A stretch of DNA of 39,187 bases from Niastella sp. (GTDB lineage: Bacteria; Bacteroidota; Bacteroidia; Chitinophagales; Chitinophagaceae), in contig JAGIBF010000077.1 in NCBI GenBank assembly GCA_017744515.1, forward strand, positions 1 to 39,187, read 5' to 3'. A program made the translations under genes and the position numbers. Each line of letters starts with the position of its first letter. Position 1 is the first letter of the stretch. The notes beneath the pieces are model-generated. The model was not told where the DNA came from and searched no databases. It saw nothing but the letters and a program-made list of their open reading frames with translations. Of this stretch, positions 15,608-23,729 are shown in pieces.

Positions 15608-16732
15608 TTACTCCTTTTTAATATAACCAAACAGGCCGTCTGTTTCATGATCGGGACCTGCAGCAAAATACAACCTGTTGGGATCGATGGTAGAAGTAGA
15701 CGGCGGGAAAGTAATAGCCCACAATCCATCTATCACAATGGGTCTGCCTTTTGAACGGAGTACGCCAATATACTGTCCATCATCTGTATAAGCATTGATA
15801 TAGCCATCTCCGAAATTGCCGATCAATATAGCGCTTCTGTTCTCTGTAGAAGCTTTCATCTTCTGGCCTTCTGCATCTTCCATATCGGCAAAGAAAGAGG
15901 CTGGCGCCTGTGCTACACCCCAGGGTGCATTCAAAGCCCCTTTGGTAGCAAATCTTTTTACGAGATTACCCTTCGTGGTAAAAATGTCAACATATCCCTG
16001 GCCACGTCCCGCTGCAGACCTTCCATCCGGACCTACCTTGGCATACAGCACATACAACCACTCACCCACTGCCTGAATATTGAAAGGCGCATAGCCCGAT
16101 GGAATACCGGGGTCATTGAAAGGCATATTCACGACGGCAAAATTCTTATCCCACACGGCGATCTTGCGCGCCCTGAAATCAGCTGCATACAAATAATTGC
16201 TTCCGTCCGCAGCAGCAATAGCCAACCCGGTATAAGCCGAAGTAGCTACATTATTTTTAAGCAACAGCGCATTGCCACCCGCAGCGCCATTCCATGCACT
16301 CAGGATACCATCCACACCCACAAAAATGAAACGAGCCGATTGCCCGTTTGCCAACACAAAATCAGTAGTACCTCCATAGAATACAACGCCGGTAGGATTG
16401 CCACCGGTAGCACCGCCGGGCGATGGAATGTTGACAGGCGGTCGTACGATGACGCCTTCTCTGTCATACACTTCGCTTACGTGCCCACCCTGTGAGTTGA
16501 CCCAGGGAGTACCAGTAGCGCTAAAAGCGATGCCCCATGCATTGAGTAAGGTAGGATCAACATGTGCAGGATTATAGGATTGTTCATTGGCAACGAGGTT
16601 CACCTGCATGAAGTTTTTTAATTGCTTGATCTCGTCAATCTTCTTACAGCCTGCAAAGAGGAGCAGAGCTGCACAAAACAAATAGGCAAACGGGTAGCCT
16701 GAACTACCAGGTAGGTTGGTAATCTTTTGCAT
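15608..16732 (-). CDS. TIGR03118-family lipoprotein, NHL/beta-propeller-like
   Basis: I place the start at the ATG at 16732; the frame opens three codons earlier only with TTG. The 374-aa product has a lipoprotein signal (L-F-A-G-C, Cys29). The body resembles the TIGR03118 family from its early block N-L-V-A-N-E-Q and P-x-L-L-N-A-W-G-I-A-F, then N-P-T-G-V-V-F, I-L-S-A-W-N, Y-L-Y-A-A-D-F and G-A-L-N-A-P-W-G-V-A-Q. These look like blades of a six-bladed propeller. No catalytic residues can be named and the family has no firm function that I know of. It is probably exposed in the periplasm or on a membrane. It stands alone, with a strong terminator after it. Confidence 0.8.
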   Translation of the reverse strand: MQKITNLPGSSGYPFAYLFCAALLLFAGCKKIDEIKQLKNFMQVNLVANEQSYNPAHVDPTLLNAWGIAFSATGTPWVNSQGGHVSEVYDREGVIVRPPVNIPSPGGATGGNPTGVVFYGGTTDFVLANGQSARFIFVGVDGILSAWNGAAGGNALLLKNNVATSAYTGLAIAAADGSNYLYAADFRARKIAVWDKNFAVVNMPFNDPGIPSGYAPFNIQAVGEWLYVLYAKVGPDGRSAAGRGQGYVDIFTTKGNLVKRFATKGALNAPWGVAQAPASFFADMEDAEGQKMKASTENRSAILIGNFGDGYINAYTDDGQYIGVLRSKGRPIVIDGLWAITFPPSTSTIDPNRLYFAAGPDHETDGLFGYIKKE

Positions 16733-16818
16733 ATGGCGCAATTTTAATTGGTGTATCCTATGCTACGTATGCAAATGTGCTGAGGTTGTGTGTGTGATCA
16801 TTTTTTATAATTCCATCA

Positions 16819-17496
16819 TCAGAGATAAGGCTTCAATATACCTGCCCACAACTTGTATCCTTCAGCATTCAGGTGCAACCCATCCATCGTAAGCTCCTTA
16901 TTCAGTTTGCCTTCCGCATCCTGGAAAGGCTTGTTCAGCTCGATGCAGGTAGCCTTTTCTTCGGCAGCAATCTTCCTGATGCCTTCGTTCACGACAGCGA
17001 TATGCTCATCTTTATTATAGTGATTCTTGAATTGGGTAAACGTGTTATTGGTCGGCAGCAGGGTTTGCACATAGACCTTTGTCCGGGGAGAGGCCGACCT
17101 GATCGTTTGTACGATCTTCCGGTAATTGGAGATGATGATACTATCGGGCGTATTGTGCTGGATATCGTTGATACCTATCAACAGGAAAACTTTGGCAGGC
17201 TTGCCCTCTGTCACTTCATTCAGCCGGGCAAGGACACCATAAGTAATATCACCGGAGATACCACGGTTGCGGCAGTGGGGGTTGCCCAGCAGCTCGGCCC
17301 AGTCGGTACCGGCGGTAATACTGTTGCCAAGGAAAATAATGTCTTTTGCAGAATTGGGATAACTCCTGAACTGTGCGGTCTTGACGGCATAAGCGCCGGG
17401 GCGGTAATCGGGATTAGCAGTAGCAGCAGATTGTTGTGCCTGGGCAAACTGAAATGCAAAGCCCCCAAGCAGGGCAGCCATAACCATGTTTTTCAT
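16819..17496 (-). CDS. Secreted SGNH/GDSL-family esterase
   Basis: The 225-aa protein has a signal peptide (residues 1-20, ending AQA-Q). All four SGNH blocks are visible: Ser59 in G-N-S-I-T (57-61), Gly82 in R-G-I-S-G-D, Asn110 in G-I-N-D, and Asp205/His208 in D-G-L-H-L. This is the pattern of lysophospholipase L1-like or carbohydrate acetyl-esterase enzymes. The natural substrate cannot be read from the sequence; removal of acyl or acetyl groups from a sugar is common in Bacteroidota relatives. The start codon sits five bases after a perfect 12-bp inverted repeat, so initiation may be affected by structure or a bound protein. Confidence 0.88.
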   Translation of the reverse strand: MKNMVMAALLGGFAFQFAQAQQSAATANPDYRPGAYAVKTAQFRSYPNSAKDIIFLGNSITAGTDWAELLGNPHCRNRGISGDITYGVLARLNEVTEGKPAKVFLLIGINDIQHNTPDSIIISNYRKIVQTIRSASPRTKVYVQTLLPTNNTFTQFKNHYNKDEHIAVVNEGIRKIAAEEKATCIELNKPFQDAEGKLNKELTMDGLHLNAEGYKLWAGILKPYL

Positions 17497-17501
17497 ATAA
17501 C

Positions 17502-17542
17502 GTGCCTATTTTTAAGACCAGCAAGGTAATAAAAATAGGCAC
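17502..17542. promoter_or_regulatory. Perfect 12-bp inverted repeat just upstream of the SGNH gene
   Basis: The arms gtgcctattttt (17502-17513) and aaaaataggcac (17531-17542) are exact reverse complements, separated by 17 bases. The T run is in the 5' arm on both strands and no T tract follows the stem, so it is not a canonical intrinsic terminator. Position, between the PQQ-enzyme stop (17568) and the SGNH start (17496), fits an operator or a leader hairpin. A role as a termination or processing site for the upstream gene cannot be excluded. Confidence 0.6.
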
Positions 17543-17567
17543 ATTATGTAGGACATATTAAGTCTTA

Positions 17568-18833
17568 TTACTTCTTAGCCACCTTGTACAGCTTTCCGCC
17601 ATCGGTAATAGCATATAGGGCGCCGTCTTTTCCAACAGTCACATCCCGGAAACGTTCTTTCTCCTTCACCAGCAATCTTTCTTCACCGGTCACTTTGTTA
17701 TTTTCGATCACGAGCCTTAAAAGATGGGGCGTATTCAAAGCAGCAATGAATAAGTTATTCTTCCACTCAGGGATGGCATTGCCATCGTAGAAAACCATAC
17801 CACTGGGCGACACCACAGGGTCCCAATAATAAACGGGTTGCTCCATACCTTCTTTCTGCGTAATGCCACCGGGCACCTGCTCACCACTATATTCAATGCC
17901 GTAGGTAATAATAGGCCAGCCATAGTTTTTGCCGGGTTGAATACGGTTTAGCTCATCGCCACCGCGTGGGCCAAACTCGCATTCCCACAGATCACCGGTT
18001 TGTGGATGCCAGGCCAATCCCTGCACATTACGATGGCCATAAGAATAAAGCTCGGGCCTTGCATCGCTCTTGCCCACAAAAGGATTGCCGCTGGCAGGCT
18101 TACCATCCGTGGTGATGCGAATCACTTTACCAAGCCCTGAATTCAGCCACTGTGCCTGTGGCCTTGTGGCGAGGTCTGAGCGTTCGCCAGTGCTTATAAC
18201 AAGATTGCCTTGTTTATCGATCAATATCCTGCCACCATAGTGCAGCGTGCCATCATAAGCAGGCGTAGCGCGGTAAATAACTTTAGCGTTTTCGATCTTC
18301 TTTTCGTCGGCTGATAATTTTCCTTTGGCCACACTGGTGTGTGTGCCACCCTGTACGCTCTCGGAAAATACCCAATAGATCATCCTGTTCTTATCGAATG
18401 CAGGATCGATCCGCAAGCCCAATAAACCACCTTGTCCGCGCGGATTCACTTCCGGTAAACCAGTGATCGGCTCACTCAGCTTTCCATCACCGCTGGCGAT
18501 CCGGAACTTTCCACTTTTTTGTGTGATCAGAAACCTGCCATCGGGCAATTGTACAATGCCCCAGGGCTTGTCGAGCTCTGTTGAAAGCACAGTAGCTTCG
18601 TAGGGAGTCCTGGTAGTTACACCACCAATGCGGGTTTGCCCGGCAAAAGCTGGTTTATAACTTGAATTGGGCGACTTTGTTTCAACAGGCTGGCCGGTAG
18701 TATCTGCAGAAGCAGTGGCTCCATCGTTGGGCCCAGCTTCTTTGGACACAGTAGCATTCTTGTTGGTGTCACTATTATTACAGGCAATAGCAAGTAGAGA
18801 GACGTAGAGGAACCTGGACGCGATCTTGTACAT
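17568..18833 (-). CDS. PQQ-dependent aldose sugar dehydrogenase-like lipoprotein
   Basis: I use the ATG at 18833; two codons upstream the frame has only a TTG. The 421-aa product has a lipoprotein signal (L-A-I-A-C, Cys18) and a low-complexity S/T/A linker to about residue 60. It then has a soluble glucose dehydrogenase-type six-bladed propeller, shown by P-D-G-R-F-L-I-T, G-Q-G-G-L-L-G-L, H-Y-G-G-R-I, Y-G-H-R-N-V-Q-G-L and E-F-G-P-R-G-G-D-E-L-N, followed by N-Y-G-W-P. This matches YliI/Asd-type enzymes that oxidise aldoses to lactones with PQQ and calcium in the periplasm. No PQQ synthesis genes are in the window. The electron acceptor is unknown. Confidence 0.87.
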   Translation of the reverse strand: MYKIASRFLYVSLLAIACNNSDTNKNATVSKEAGPNDGATASADTTGQPVETKSPNSSYKPAFAGQTRIGGVTTRTPYEATVLSTELDKPWGIVQLPDGRFLITQKSGKFRIASGDGKLSEPITGLPEVNPRGQGGLLGLRIDPAFDKNRMIYWVFSESVQGGTHTSVAKGKLSADEKKIENAKVIYRATPAYDGTLHYGGRILIDKQGNLVISTGERSDLATRPQAQWLNSGLGKVIRITTDGKPASGNPFVGKSDARPELYSYGHRNVQGLAWHPQTGDLWECEFGPRGGDELNRIQPGKNYGWPIITYGIEYSGEQVPGGITQKEGMEQPVYYWDPVVSPSGMVFYDGNAIPEWKNNLFIAALNTPHLLRLVIENNKVTGEERLLVKEKERFRDVTVGKDGALYAITDGGKLYKVAKK

Positions 18834-18837
18834 ATTC

Positions 18838-18875
18838 AACCAGTTTTTTTATGAAAGTACTTATTTAAACTGGTT
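18838..18875. repeat. 9-bp inverted repeat upstream of the PQQ-enzyme gene
   Basis: The arms aaccagttt (18838-18846) and aaactggtt (18867-18875) are exact reverse complements 20 bases apart. The repeat begins five bases upstream of the chosen start codon of the PQQ-enzyme gene. It could be an operator or part of a leader hairpin. Confidence 0.4.
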
Positions 18876-18904
18876 TACAGCAAATGTTGCGCCCGGAAGA
18901 TAAA

Positions 18905-19651
18905 TTAGCGCGATTGTCGCAGTTCCTCTTTGGCTTTGGCAAACCATACCCGGTTGTGGCTGCGCTCCCGCGCACTAAGGTGAGACGATTCGTCGATCAT
19001 ACCGGCAAAAATATCCCGAGCTTCCTGGTGGCGCCCGGCTCTTTGCAGGAACAGGCCATATTGGTAACGCGGCTCAAAATGTGAAAAACGAACATTCATC
19101 ATCTTAAACTCTTTTTCTGCTTGCGCAGGATTGCCTGTATGTTCCAACGCTATCGCATACAGCAGGTGGGCCTGGGAACGTGGAAACTGAGGGGTCTTGT
19201 ACAGCTTTTGCGCCATCGGCAATACATCCTTATATCGCTGCTGCATGGAGTAAGCAACAATGAGCTGCTTCAGCAGGTCTTCATTTTCCATGAAAGCACC
19301 GGTATAACAACTTTCATACAAGGCTACAGCTTTATCTGTTTGTCCACTGCCCAGGTAAGCATTGGCCAACGCCATCCGGTTGTTGAACGTATCGGAAAAA
19401 CGCAGGTTTTCCTCCAGCTTACGGATGCTGCCTGCCGGGTTGATCAGAGAACCTATACCCGATTGCACCTGCCGTATTTCACGACCGGAAAACATTTCGA
19501 TAAATATATAGGCAATACTTCCCACCACCGGAACGAATACGATCAGCCAGATCCATTGCATTTTAGTGCCTCGGCGAATGCAATGGATAACACAAATGAC
19601 CTGCAGGGCTACGGTGATATAATAAAAATTGTTACTAAAAAAAGGGAGCAT
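18905..19651 (-). CDS. Membrane TPR protein with PLDc_N-like N-terminus
   Basis: The 248-aa protein begins with two membrane segments (about residues 8-24 and 32-53) separated by a short basic loop. The W-I-W-L-I-V-F-V-P-V-V-G-S-I-A-Y stretch is typical of the PLDc_N domain found at the front of cardiolipin synthases, here without any phospholipase domain. Residues 80-245 are four to five tetratricopeptide repeats (A-N-A-Y-L-G-S-G-Q-T-D-K-A-V-A-L-Y and later copies). TPR arrays bind other proteins, so this is probably an inner-membrane scaffold. Partners are unknown. It has its own promoter-like box and lies 65 bases before the PQQ-enzyme gene. Confidence 0.8.
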   Translation of the reverse strand: MLPFFSNNFYYITVALQVICVIHCIRRGTKMQWIWLIVFVPVVGSIAYIFIEMFSGREIRQVQSGIGSLINPAGSIRKLEENLRFSDTFNNRMALANAYLGSGQTDKAVALYESCYTGAFMENEDLLKQLIVAYSMQQRYKDVLPMAQKLYKTPQFPRSQAHLLYAIALEHTGNPAQAEKEFKMMNVRFSHFEPRYQYGLFLQRAGRHQEARDIFAGMIDESSHLSARERSHNRVWFAKAKEELRQSR

Positions 19652-19679
19652 AGACGAATTACAGTTAGAGTTGCGGCCT

Positions 19680-19687
19680 CAAAAATA
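19680..19687 (-). promoter_or_regulatory. -7 box for the membrane TPR gene
   Basis: The minus strand reads TATTTTTG, an exact match to TAnnTTTG, 28 bases before the ATG at 19651. No clear -33 TTTG stands at the expected distance. Confidence 0.4.
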
Positions 19688-19813
19688 TAAACCCTGCCCA
19701 GTTAATGAAAATTACTTTTTCCCAACATGTTATAAAATCTGGCATCTAACGGAAAAATGTTCTTACAGATTGAAAATCAATAACCCCGTCAAATAGCCGC
19801 TTTCTAAAAAAAC

Positions 19814-19842
19814 AATAACCGCCCGGAAAATGGGCGGTTATT
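19814..19842 (-). terminator. Intrinsic terminator after the TonB receptor gene
   Basis: The arms aataaccgccc (19814-19824) and gggcggttatt (19832-19842) form a perfect GC-rich 11-bp stem around a 7-base loop. On the minus strand it is followed at once by GTTTTTTT. It lies 27 bases past the stop codon of the receptor gene. The rest of the gap 19688-19869 holds nothing else recognisable. Confidence 0.88.
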
Positions 19843-19869
19843 ATGCAAACTTCTTTATATGTAATTACC

Positions 19870-22227
19870 CTAAAACCTGAAAGTAATATTGGCAACAACC
19901 CGTGTAGGCATTTGTGGCGCCAGACGGAATGACCAGTACTTTTCGTTGGTAAGGTTATCCACCTTTACACCGATGCGGTATGATTTACGGTCATAGTACA
20001 AGGTAGCATCCAGCACGGTATAAGAAGGAATAGTGAATGTAAAAGCAGTATCGTTTGTCTGAAAAGCAGCACTGCCGTAATTACCCCCTACGCCGAATCC
20101 CAGTCCGCGGATAGCTCCCTGGGTAAAACGGTAGCTCAGCCACAGGTTGGCCAAGTGCTCAGGCCCTGCAGTAGCCGGCCGCAATCCTTCTACATTTTTA
20201 TTGGAACGCGCCATCTTACTGTCATTATACGTGTAACCAGCCACAATGTTCAATCCACCAAAAGGATTGGCAATTACTTCAGCCTCGATACCCTTGCTCA
20301 CCTGTGTGCCATCCTGAATACTGAAACCGGAATGCACCGGGTCTTCCCGTTTCATGTTCGTCACGTCGATATTGTAATAACTGATCGTGCTGGTCAACCG
20401 GTGACCGAACAGGTCCGCTTTCAATCCTGCTTCCCACTGATTGGCATGTTGTGGTTCGAAAGCCGTACCCTCGAAGTTTTGCCCGCCTTCATTGCTAAAG
20501 CCGTTCATATAATTACCAAACAGAGACAGTTGCCTGGGCAACACTTCGTATACGATACCAAACTTGGGTGAAAGCGCCGTTTGAGCATAAGCACCGCCAA
20601 CAGAATCCACAACAGGGTAATAAGTGCCCCTGTCTTCATAACGGTCAATGCGCAAGCTCATCATCACATTCAATTGAGGCGTGATGTTAAGCACATCGGA
20701 AGCATAAGCGCTATAAGTAAACTGGTTCGTTCTGTAAATAGCCCAGCTGGAATAAGGAGCACGTGCAGCAGCAGAATCCACCTTATCTGCATTGAAATTA
20801 GCATAAGCAAAACCAGGCTTTTTGAAATTGATGGCCGGGAAGGCAACAGTTGGCGTATTCCTATCACTTCGCTGGTTATAAAAGTCGACACCCGCTACGA
20901 GGCGGTTCCGCAAACCGGCAATGGTGAAATCACCAATGATATTCTGTTGTATCTCTGTACCATTGTAAGGAAAGTCTTCCTTTTGCACACTCTGTTGCAA
21001 CGTGCTATCACTACGGCCGATCAGCTGCGTCACATAACCTTTGGTAGCCGAATAAGTACGGGTAAAATTCGTTTGCAATTTCCAGCCGGGGGAAAGCACA
21101 TAATTGACCTGACCAAAAAAGTTCAGCTGGTTGGTTGCATAGTCCAGCGAATTATTGGTGAACGACTTTTTATAATTCATGCCCAGCGCTTCAATATCCC
21201 TTACTTTACCCGTTCTTGCAGGTGCAAAGCGGATAGGCGAAGTAGCATTGAACGCCGACGCTTCGATATCCAGCAGGAATGTCAGCTTTTCGGTGGCCTT
21301 GTACATAAAGCTGGGAGCTATCATTACGCTACGGGTGAACCCGGCATCCTGGAAACTTTGTTCTGTATGCAAAGCGCCATTGATACGCATCAGCATGGTC
21401 TTCTCTTTGTTCAATGGGCTATTCACATCAAACGTCAGGCGATTAAGACTATAGCTGCCACCGGAATAACTCAACTCCACTTTCTTTACCTCATGCGGTT
21501 TCTTGGTAACACGGTTAAATAATCCACCAAAAGATATCTGGCTGCTGTTGAACAACGTACCCGAAGGGCCCTTTATCGCTTGCAGCACTTCAAGGTTGGC
21601 AGGATCGATATTCGTATACACAAAACCGGAAATACTGTTGCGGATAAGATTGGCAGTAGTAAAACCGCGGGAAAGCATAGCGCTTCTTCCCTGATTATAT
21701 ACCACAGGCACACCGGCACCAGGAACGTTTTTGAACACACTGTTATAATCAGTCACCACCTGCTCGGCCATGATCTCTTTGGTCACGATCGTATATACCT
21801 GTGGGTTCTCGATATTCTTCAGCGGCAGGCGTGCCACATCATCCGTTTCCTTTTTATTGAATCGGTTGTAGCCAGCCGTGATAGTGATCTCACGAAGCTC
21901 ATTTTCCGAACTGGTCAATTGAATAGAAACCTCTGTAATGGCATCCGGCTTGATAGTGACCTGTTGCTTGTAAGGAGCAGCCCCAATAAACGTAACACTC
22001 AGCTCATAATCCCCGGGCTTGATATTGGAGAATAGGAAAGTACCGTCTTCCTCAGAAACAGCTTCCCGGCCAACACCCTTGAGACGGATGGTGGCGCCAT
22101 CAGCGGGTGTATTGTCGGACGCAGTGATCTTTCCTTTAATACCTCCGTTACCCCCGGGTCCATTATGTGCCCGCAGCATCCCTGTTCCAGCCAACAATAC
22201 CAGCAACAATGCATACAACTTTTTCAT
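19870..22227 (-). CDS. TonB-dependent siderophore-type receptor
   Basis: The start is the ATG at 22227 (MKKLYALLL...); the frame opens two codons earlier only with TTG. The 785-aa product has a signal peptide, a carboxypeptidase-regulatory-like domain (about residues 28-108) and then T-I-T-A-G-Y-N-R-F. A plug follows with V-P-G-A-G-V-P, S-R-G-F, L-E-V-L-Q-A-I-K-G-P-S-G-T-L-F and G-G-L-F-N-R-V-T-K-K-P. The barrel ends in an aromatic residue (I-T-F-R-F). The plug pattern is that of FhuA/FoxA/FpvA-type receptors for ferric siderophores. It lacks an STN domain and has no SusD partner, unlike the receptor at 7092-10391. The exact ligand is unknown. No Fur box was identified by eye. Confidence 0.9.
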   Translation of the reverse strand: MKKLYALLLVLLAGTGMLRAHNGPGGNGGIKGKITASDNTPADGATIRLKGVGREAVSEEDGTFLFSNIKPGDYELSVTFIGAAPYKQQVTIKPDAITEVSIQLTSSENELREITITAGYNRFNKKETDDVARLPLKNIENPQVYTIVTKEIMAEQVVTDYNSVFKNVPGAGVPVVYNQGRSAMLSRGFTTANLIRNSISGFVYTNIDPANLEVLQAIKGPSGTLFNSSQISFGGLFNRVTKKPHEVKKVELSYSGGSYSLNRLTFDVNSPLNKEKTMLMRINGALHTEQSFQDAGFTRSVMIAPSFMYKATEKLTFLLDIEASAFNATSPIRFAPARTGKVRDIEALGMNYKKSFTNNSLDYATNQLNFFGQVNYVLSPGWKLQTNFTRTYSATKGYVTQLIGRSDSTLQQSVQKEDFPYNGTEIQQNIIGDFTIAGLRNRLVAGVDFYNQRSDRNTPTVAFPAINFKKPGFAYANFNADKVDSAAARAPYSSWAIYRTNQFTYSAYASDVLNITPQLNVMMSLRIDRYEDRGTYYPVVDSVGGAYAQTALSPKFGIVYEVLPRQLSLFGNYMNGFSNEGGQNFEGTAFEPQHANQWEAGLKADLFGHRLTSTISYYNIDVTNMKREDPVHSGFSIQDGTQVSKGIEAEVIANPFGGLNIVAGYTYNDSKMARSNKNVEGLRPATAGPEHLANLWLSYRFTQGAIRGLGFGVGGNYGSAAFQTNDTAFTFTIPSYTVLDATLYYDRKSYRIGVKVDNLTNEKYWSFRLAPQMPTRVVANITFRF

Positions 22228-22344
22228 AATCAATACTATTGAGCCTTTGACCTTGTTTTAATCAAAGCGCGCAAGTTGCAGCTGAAAAGAGGAATAACAA
22301 TTTGCAAGACGGAAATTAACATTACGCAAAGCGGAAAAAGTAGA

Positions 22345-22713
22345 TCATTTTTGCCGGCTCTTCATGATCTTCCGCCGGTGCTCTTTGCCCCAGCGTATCA
22401 TCTCCAGGATGATGTCGCCAAAAGACTTACAATATTCCGTAGACATATATTCCACCTTCATGGGAGAGTTGGGATCTTCTACCCGCTTCACCAAACCATT
22501 CAATTCCATTTCCTTCAACTCCCTCGACAACATCCTGGTGGTAATGCCCGGAATGCTGCGTTCTATATCACGAAAACGCCTGTTGCCATTGCAGATGGAA
22601 TTGATAATAGGCAATCGCCATTTACCACCAATCACATAGATCGTATCCTGAAGGGCCCTCACTTCGTCGGCCTGACTCCTTGGGTTGGATAAAACCGCTT
22701 GTGCTTCTTTCAT
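22345..22713 (-). CDS. HxlR-family winged-helix transcriptional regulator
   Basis: I set the start at the ATG at 22713, giving 122 aa, the usual HxlR size. In-frame starts further upstream (ATG 22773, TTG 22788) would lie before the best -7 box and within the divergent promoter. The domain begins M-K-E-A-Q and has I-G-G-K-W-R-L-P-I-I, N-G-N-R-R-F-R-D-I-E-R-S-I-P-G-I-T-T-R-M-L-S-R-E-L-K-E-M-E (recognition helix) and L-V-K-R-V. HxlR/DUF24 proteins often sense thiol stress, aldehydes or quinones and control a divergent oxidoreductase. Here the divergent gene is a short-chain dehydrogenase. The one early Cys of the DUF24 redox sensors is not in the chosen coding region; the only Cys residues are in I-C-N and Y-C-K. 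Confidence 0.9.
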   Translation of the reverse strand: MKEAQAVLSNPRSQADEVRALQDTIYVIGGKWRLPIINSICNGNRRFRDIERSIPGITTRMLSRELKEMELNGLVKRVEDPNSPMKVEYMSTEYCKSFGDIILEMIRWGKEHRRKIMKSRQK

Positions 22714-22714
22714 T

Positions 22715-22769
22715 TTGGTATCACACGTTATACTGGTTACAAAGTTATACCAATTGCCCGGTAATTTTG
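22715..22769. promoter_or_regulatory. Divergent promoter/operator between HxlR and SDR genes
   Basis: The plus strand has an exact -7 box TAATTTTG at 22762-22769 for the dehydrogenase gene. The minus strand has TAACTTTG at 22747-22740 for the HxlR gene. A direct repeat GTTATAC occurs at 22727-22733 and 22744-22750, 17 bp apart. An inverted repeat TTGGTAT/ATACCAA occupies 22715-22721 and 22747-22753. The repeats overlap the HxlR -7 box and lie upstream of the SDR -7 box, as expected for an autoregulated HxlR operator. Confidence 0.6.
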
Positions 22770-22793
22770 TCATCACAAATAAAATCAAAGAAT

Positions 22794-23609
22794 ATGAAGA
22801 CGATCTTTATTACCGGAACCAGTTCCGGATTAGGCAAGGCCAGCGCCAGATATTTTGCAGAACAGGGATGGAATGTAGCAGCTACCATGCGCACACCGGA
22901 AAAGGAAACAGAACTCACCCAATACAAGAACATACAGCTGTTCAAACTGGACGTTACCAACCTGCAGCAGGTAAAAGAAGCCACAGCAGGCGCCATTGCC
23001 GCATTCGGAAAGATAGATGTAGTACTCAACAATGCCGGTATGGGTACCTACGGCCCGCTCGAACTGGCCAAAGAAGCGGACATCGACTGGCAATTTGCCG
23101 TCAATGCAAGAGGTCCTATCAATATCATTCGCGCCTTCCTGCCCCACTTCCGGGAAATGGGCGGCGGCATGTTTATCAATGTAAGCTCATTCATGGGCAT
23201 CACCACAGCAGTACCGCTGGGCTCCCTGTACAATATGTCGAAGTTTGCCCTGGAAGGACTTACCGAAGGACTATATTATGAACTGAAGCCACTGAACATT
23301 GACCTGCGGTTGATAGAACAGGGAGGCTACACCGGTAATAATTTCCGGGAAAACATACGATGGAATCAACATGAAGAGATCACTGTATACAACGAGCAAT
23401 TAGACAAATTGAAAAACCTGATGAGCAACGCCGAAGCCCACATCACCGAAACCATCGACGATGTAGTAGCGGTGATAGCAGACCTCGCCACACGCAAGAG
23501 CAACAAATTCAGGACTGTCATAGGCGAAGTAGGCAATAACCTGATGAACATGCGTAGCTCCATGCCCATCGAAGACTACCTGGAAAAAATGACAACGGTA
23601 TTCGGCTAA
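22794..23609 (+). CDS. Short-chain dehydrogenase/reductase (SDR) family oxidoreductase
   Basis: The ATG at 22794 gives a 271-aa protein that starts directly with the Rossmann motif: T-G-T-S-S-G-L-G at 7-14, N-N-A-G at 79-82, catalytic Ser in N-V-S-S-F (131-132), and Tyr146/Lys150 in Y-N-M-S-K. This is a classical NAD(P)-dependent SDR. The Arg at 33 after the second strand (T-M-R-T-P) suggests NADP preference. The frame stays open upstream to 22680, but that extension would run through the promoter and the HxlR start. Divergence from an HxlR gene suggests induction by a small reactive compound. The substrate is unknown. Confidence 0.92.
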   Translation: MKTIFITGTSSGLGKASARYFAEQGWNVAATMRTPEKETELTQYKNIQLFKLDVTNLQQVKEATAGAIAAFGKIDVVLNNAGMGTYGPLELAKEADIDWQFAVNARGPINIIRAFLPHFREMGGGMFINVSSFMGITTAVPLGSLYNMSKFALEGLTEGLYYELKPLNIDLRLIEQGGYTGNNFRENIRWNQHEEITVYNEQLDKLKNLMSNAEAHITETIDDVVAVIADLATRKSNKFRTVIGEVGNNLMNMRSSMPIEDYLEKMTTVFG

Positions 23610-23661
23610 GCAATCATGCACATAGACGGCACTGCCTATATTAGTCAACATCTGCACATGG

Positions 23662-23692
23662 CCGGCCAATATTCAATAAACATATTGGCCGG
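23662..23692 (+). terminator. Stem-loop, probable terminator after the SDR gene
   Basis: The arms ccggccaatat (23662-23672) and atattggccgg (23682-23692) form a perfect 11-bp stem around a 9-base loop, 53 bases past the SDR stop. The bases that follow (ttctcctgc) are only weakly T-rich, so it may end or merely protect the transcript. A smaller stem tctctt/aagaga at 23710-23724 lies in the leader of the next gene. Confidence 0.55.
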
Positions 23693-23729
23693 TTCTCCTG
23701 CATATTTGTTCTCTTAAAAAGAGACTGCT

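Noticed and set aside
20581..21522. 313-codon open frame antisense to the siderophore-type receptor
   Set aside because: The opposite strand encodes an unmistakable TonB receptor in the same bases; this product has no recognisable domain.
22680..22793. Upstream extension of the SDR gene
   Set aside because: The extra residues do not resemble any SDR and would run through the promoter and the HxlR start; the ATG at 22794 starts directly with the Rossmann fold.
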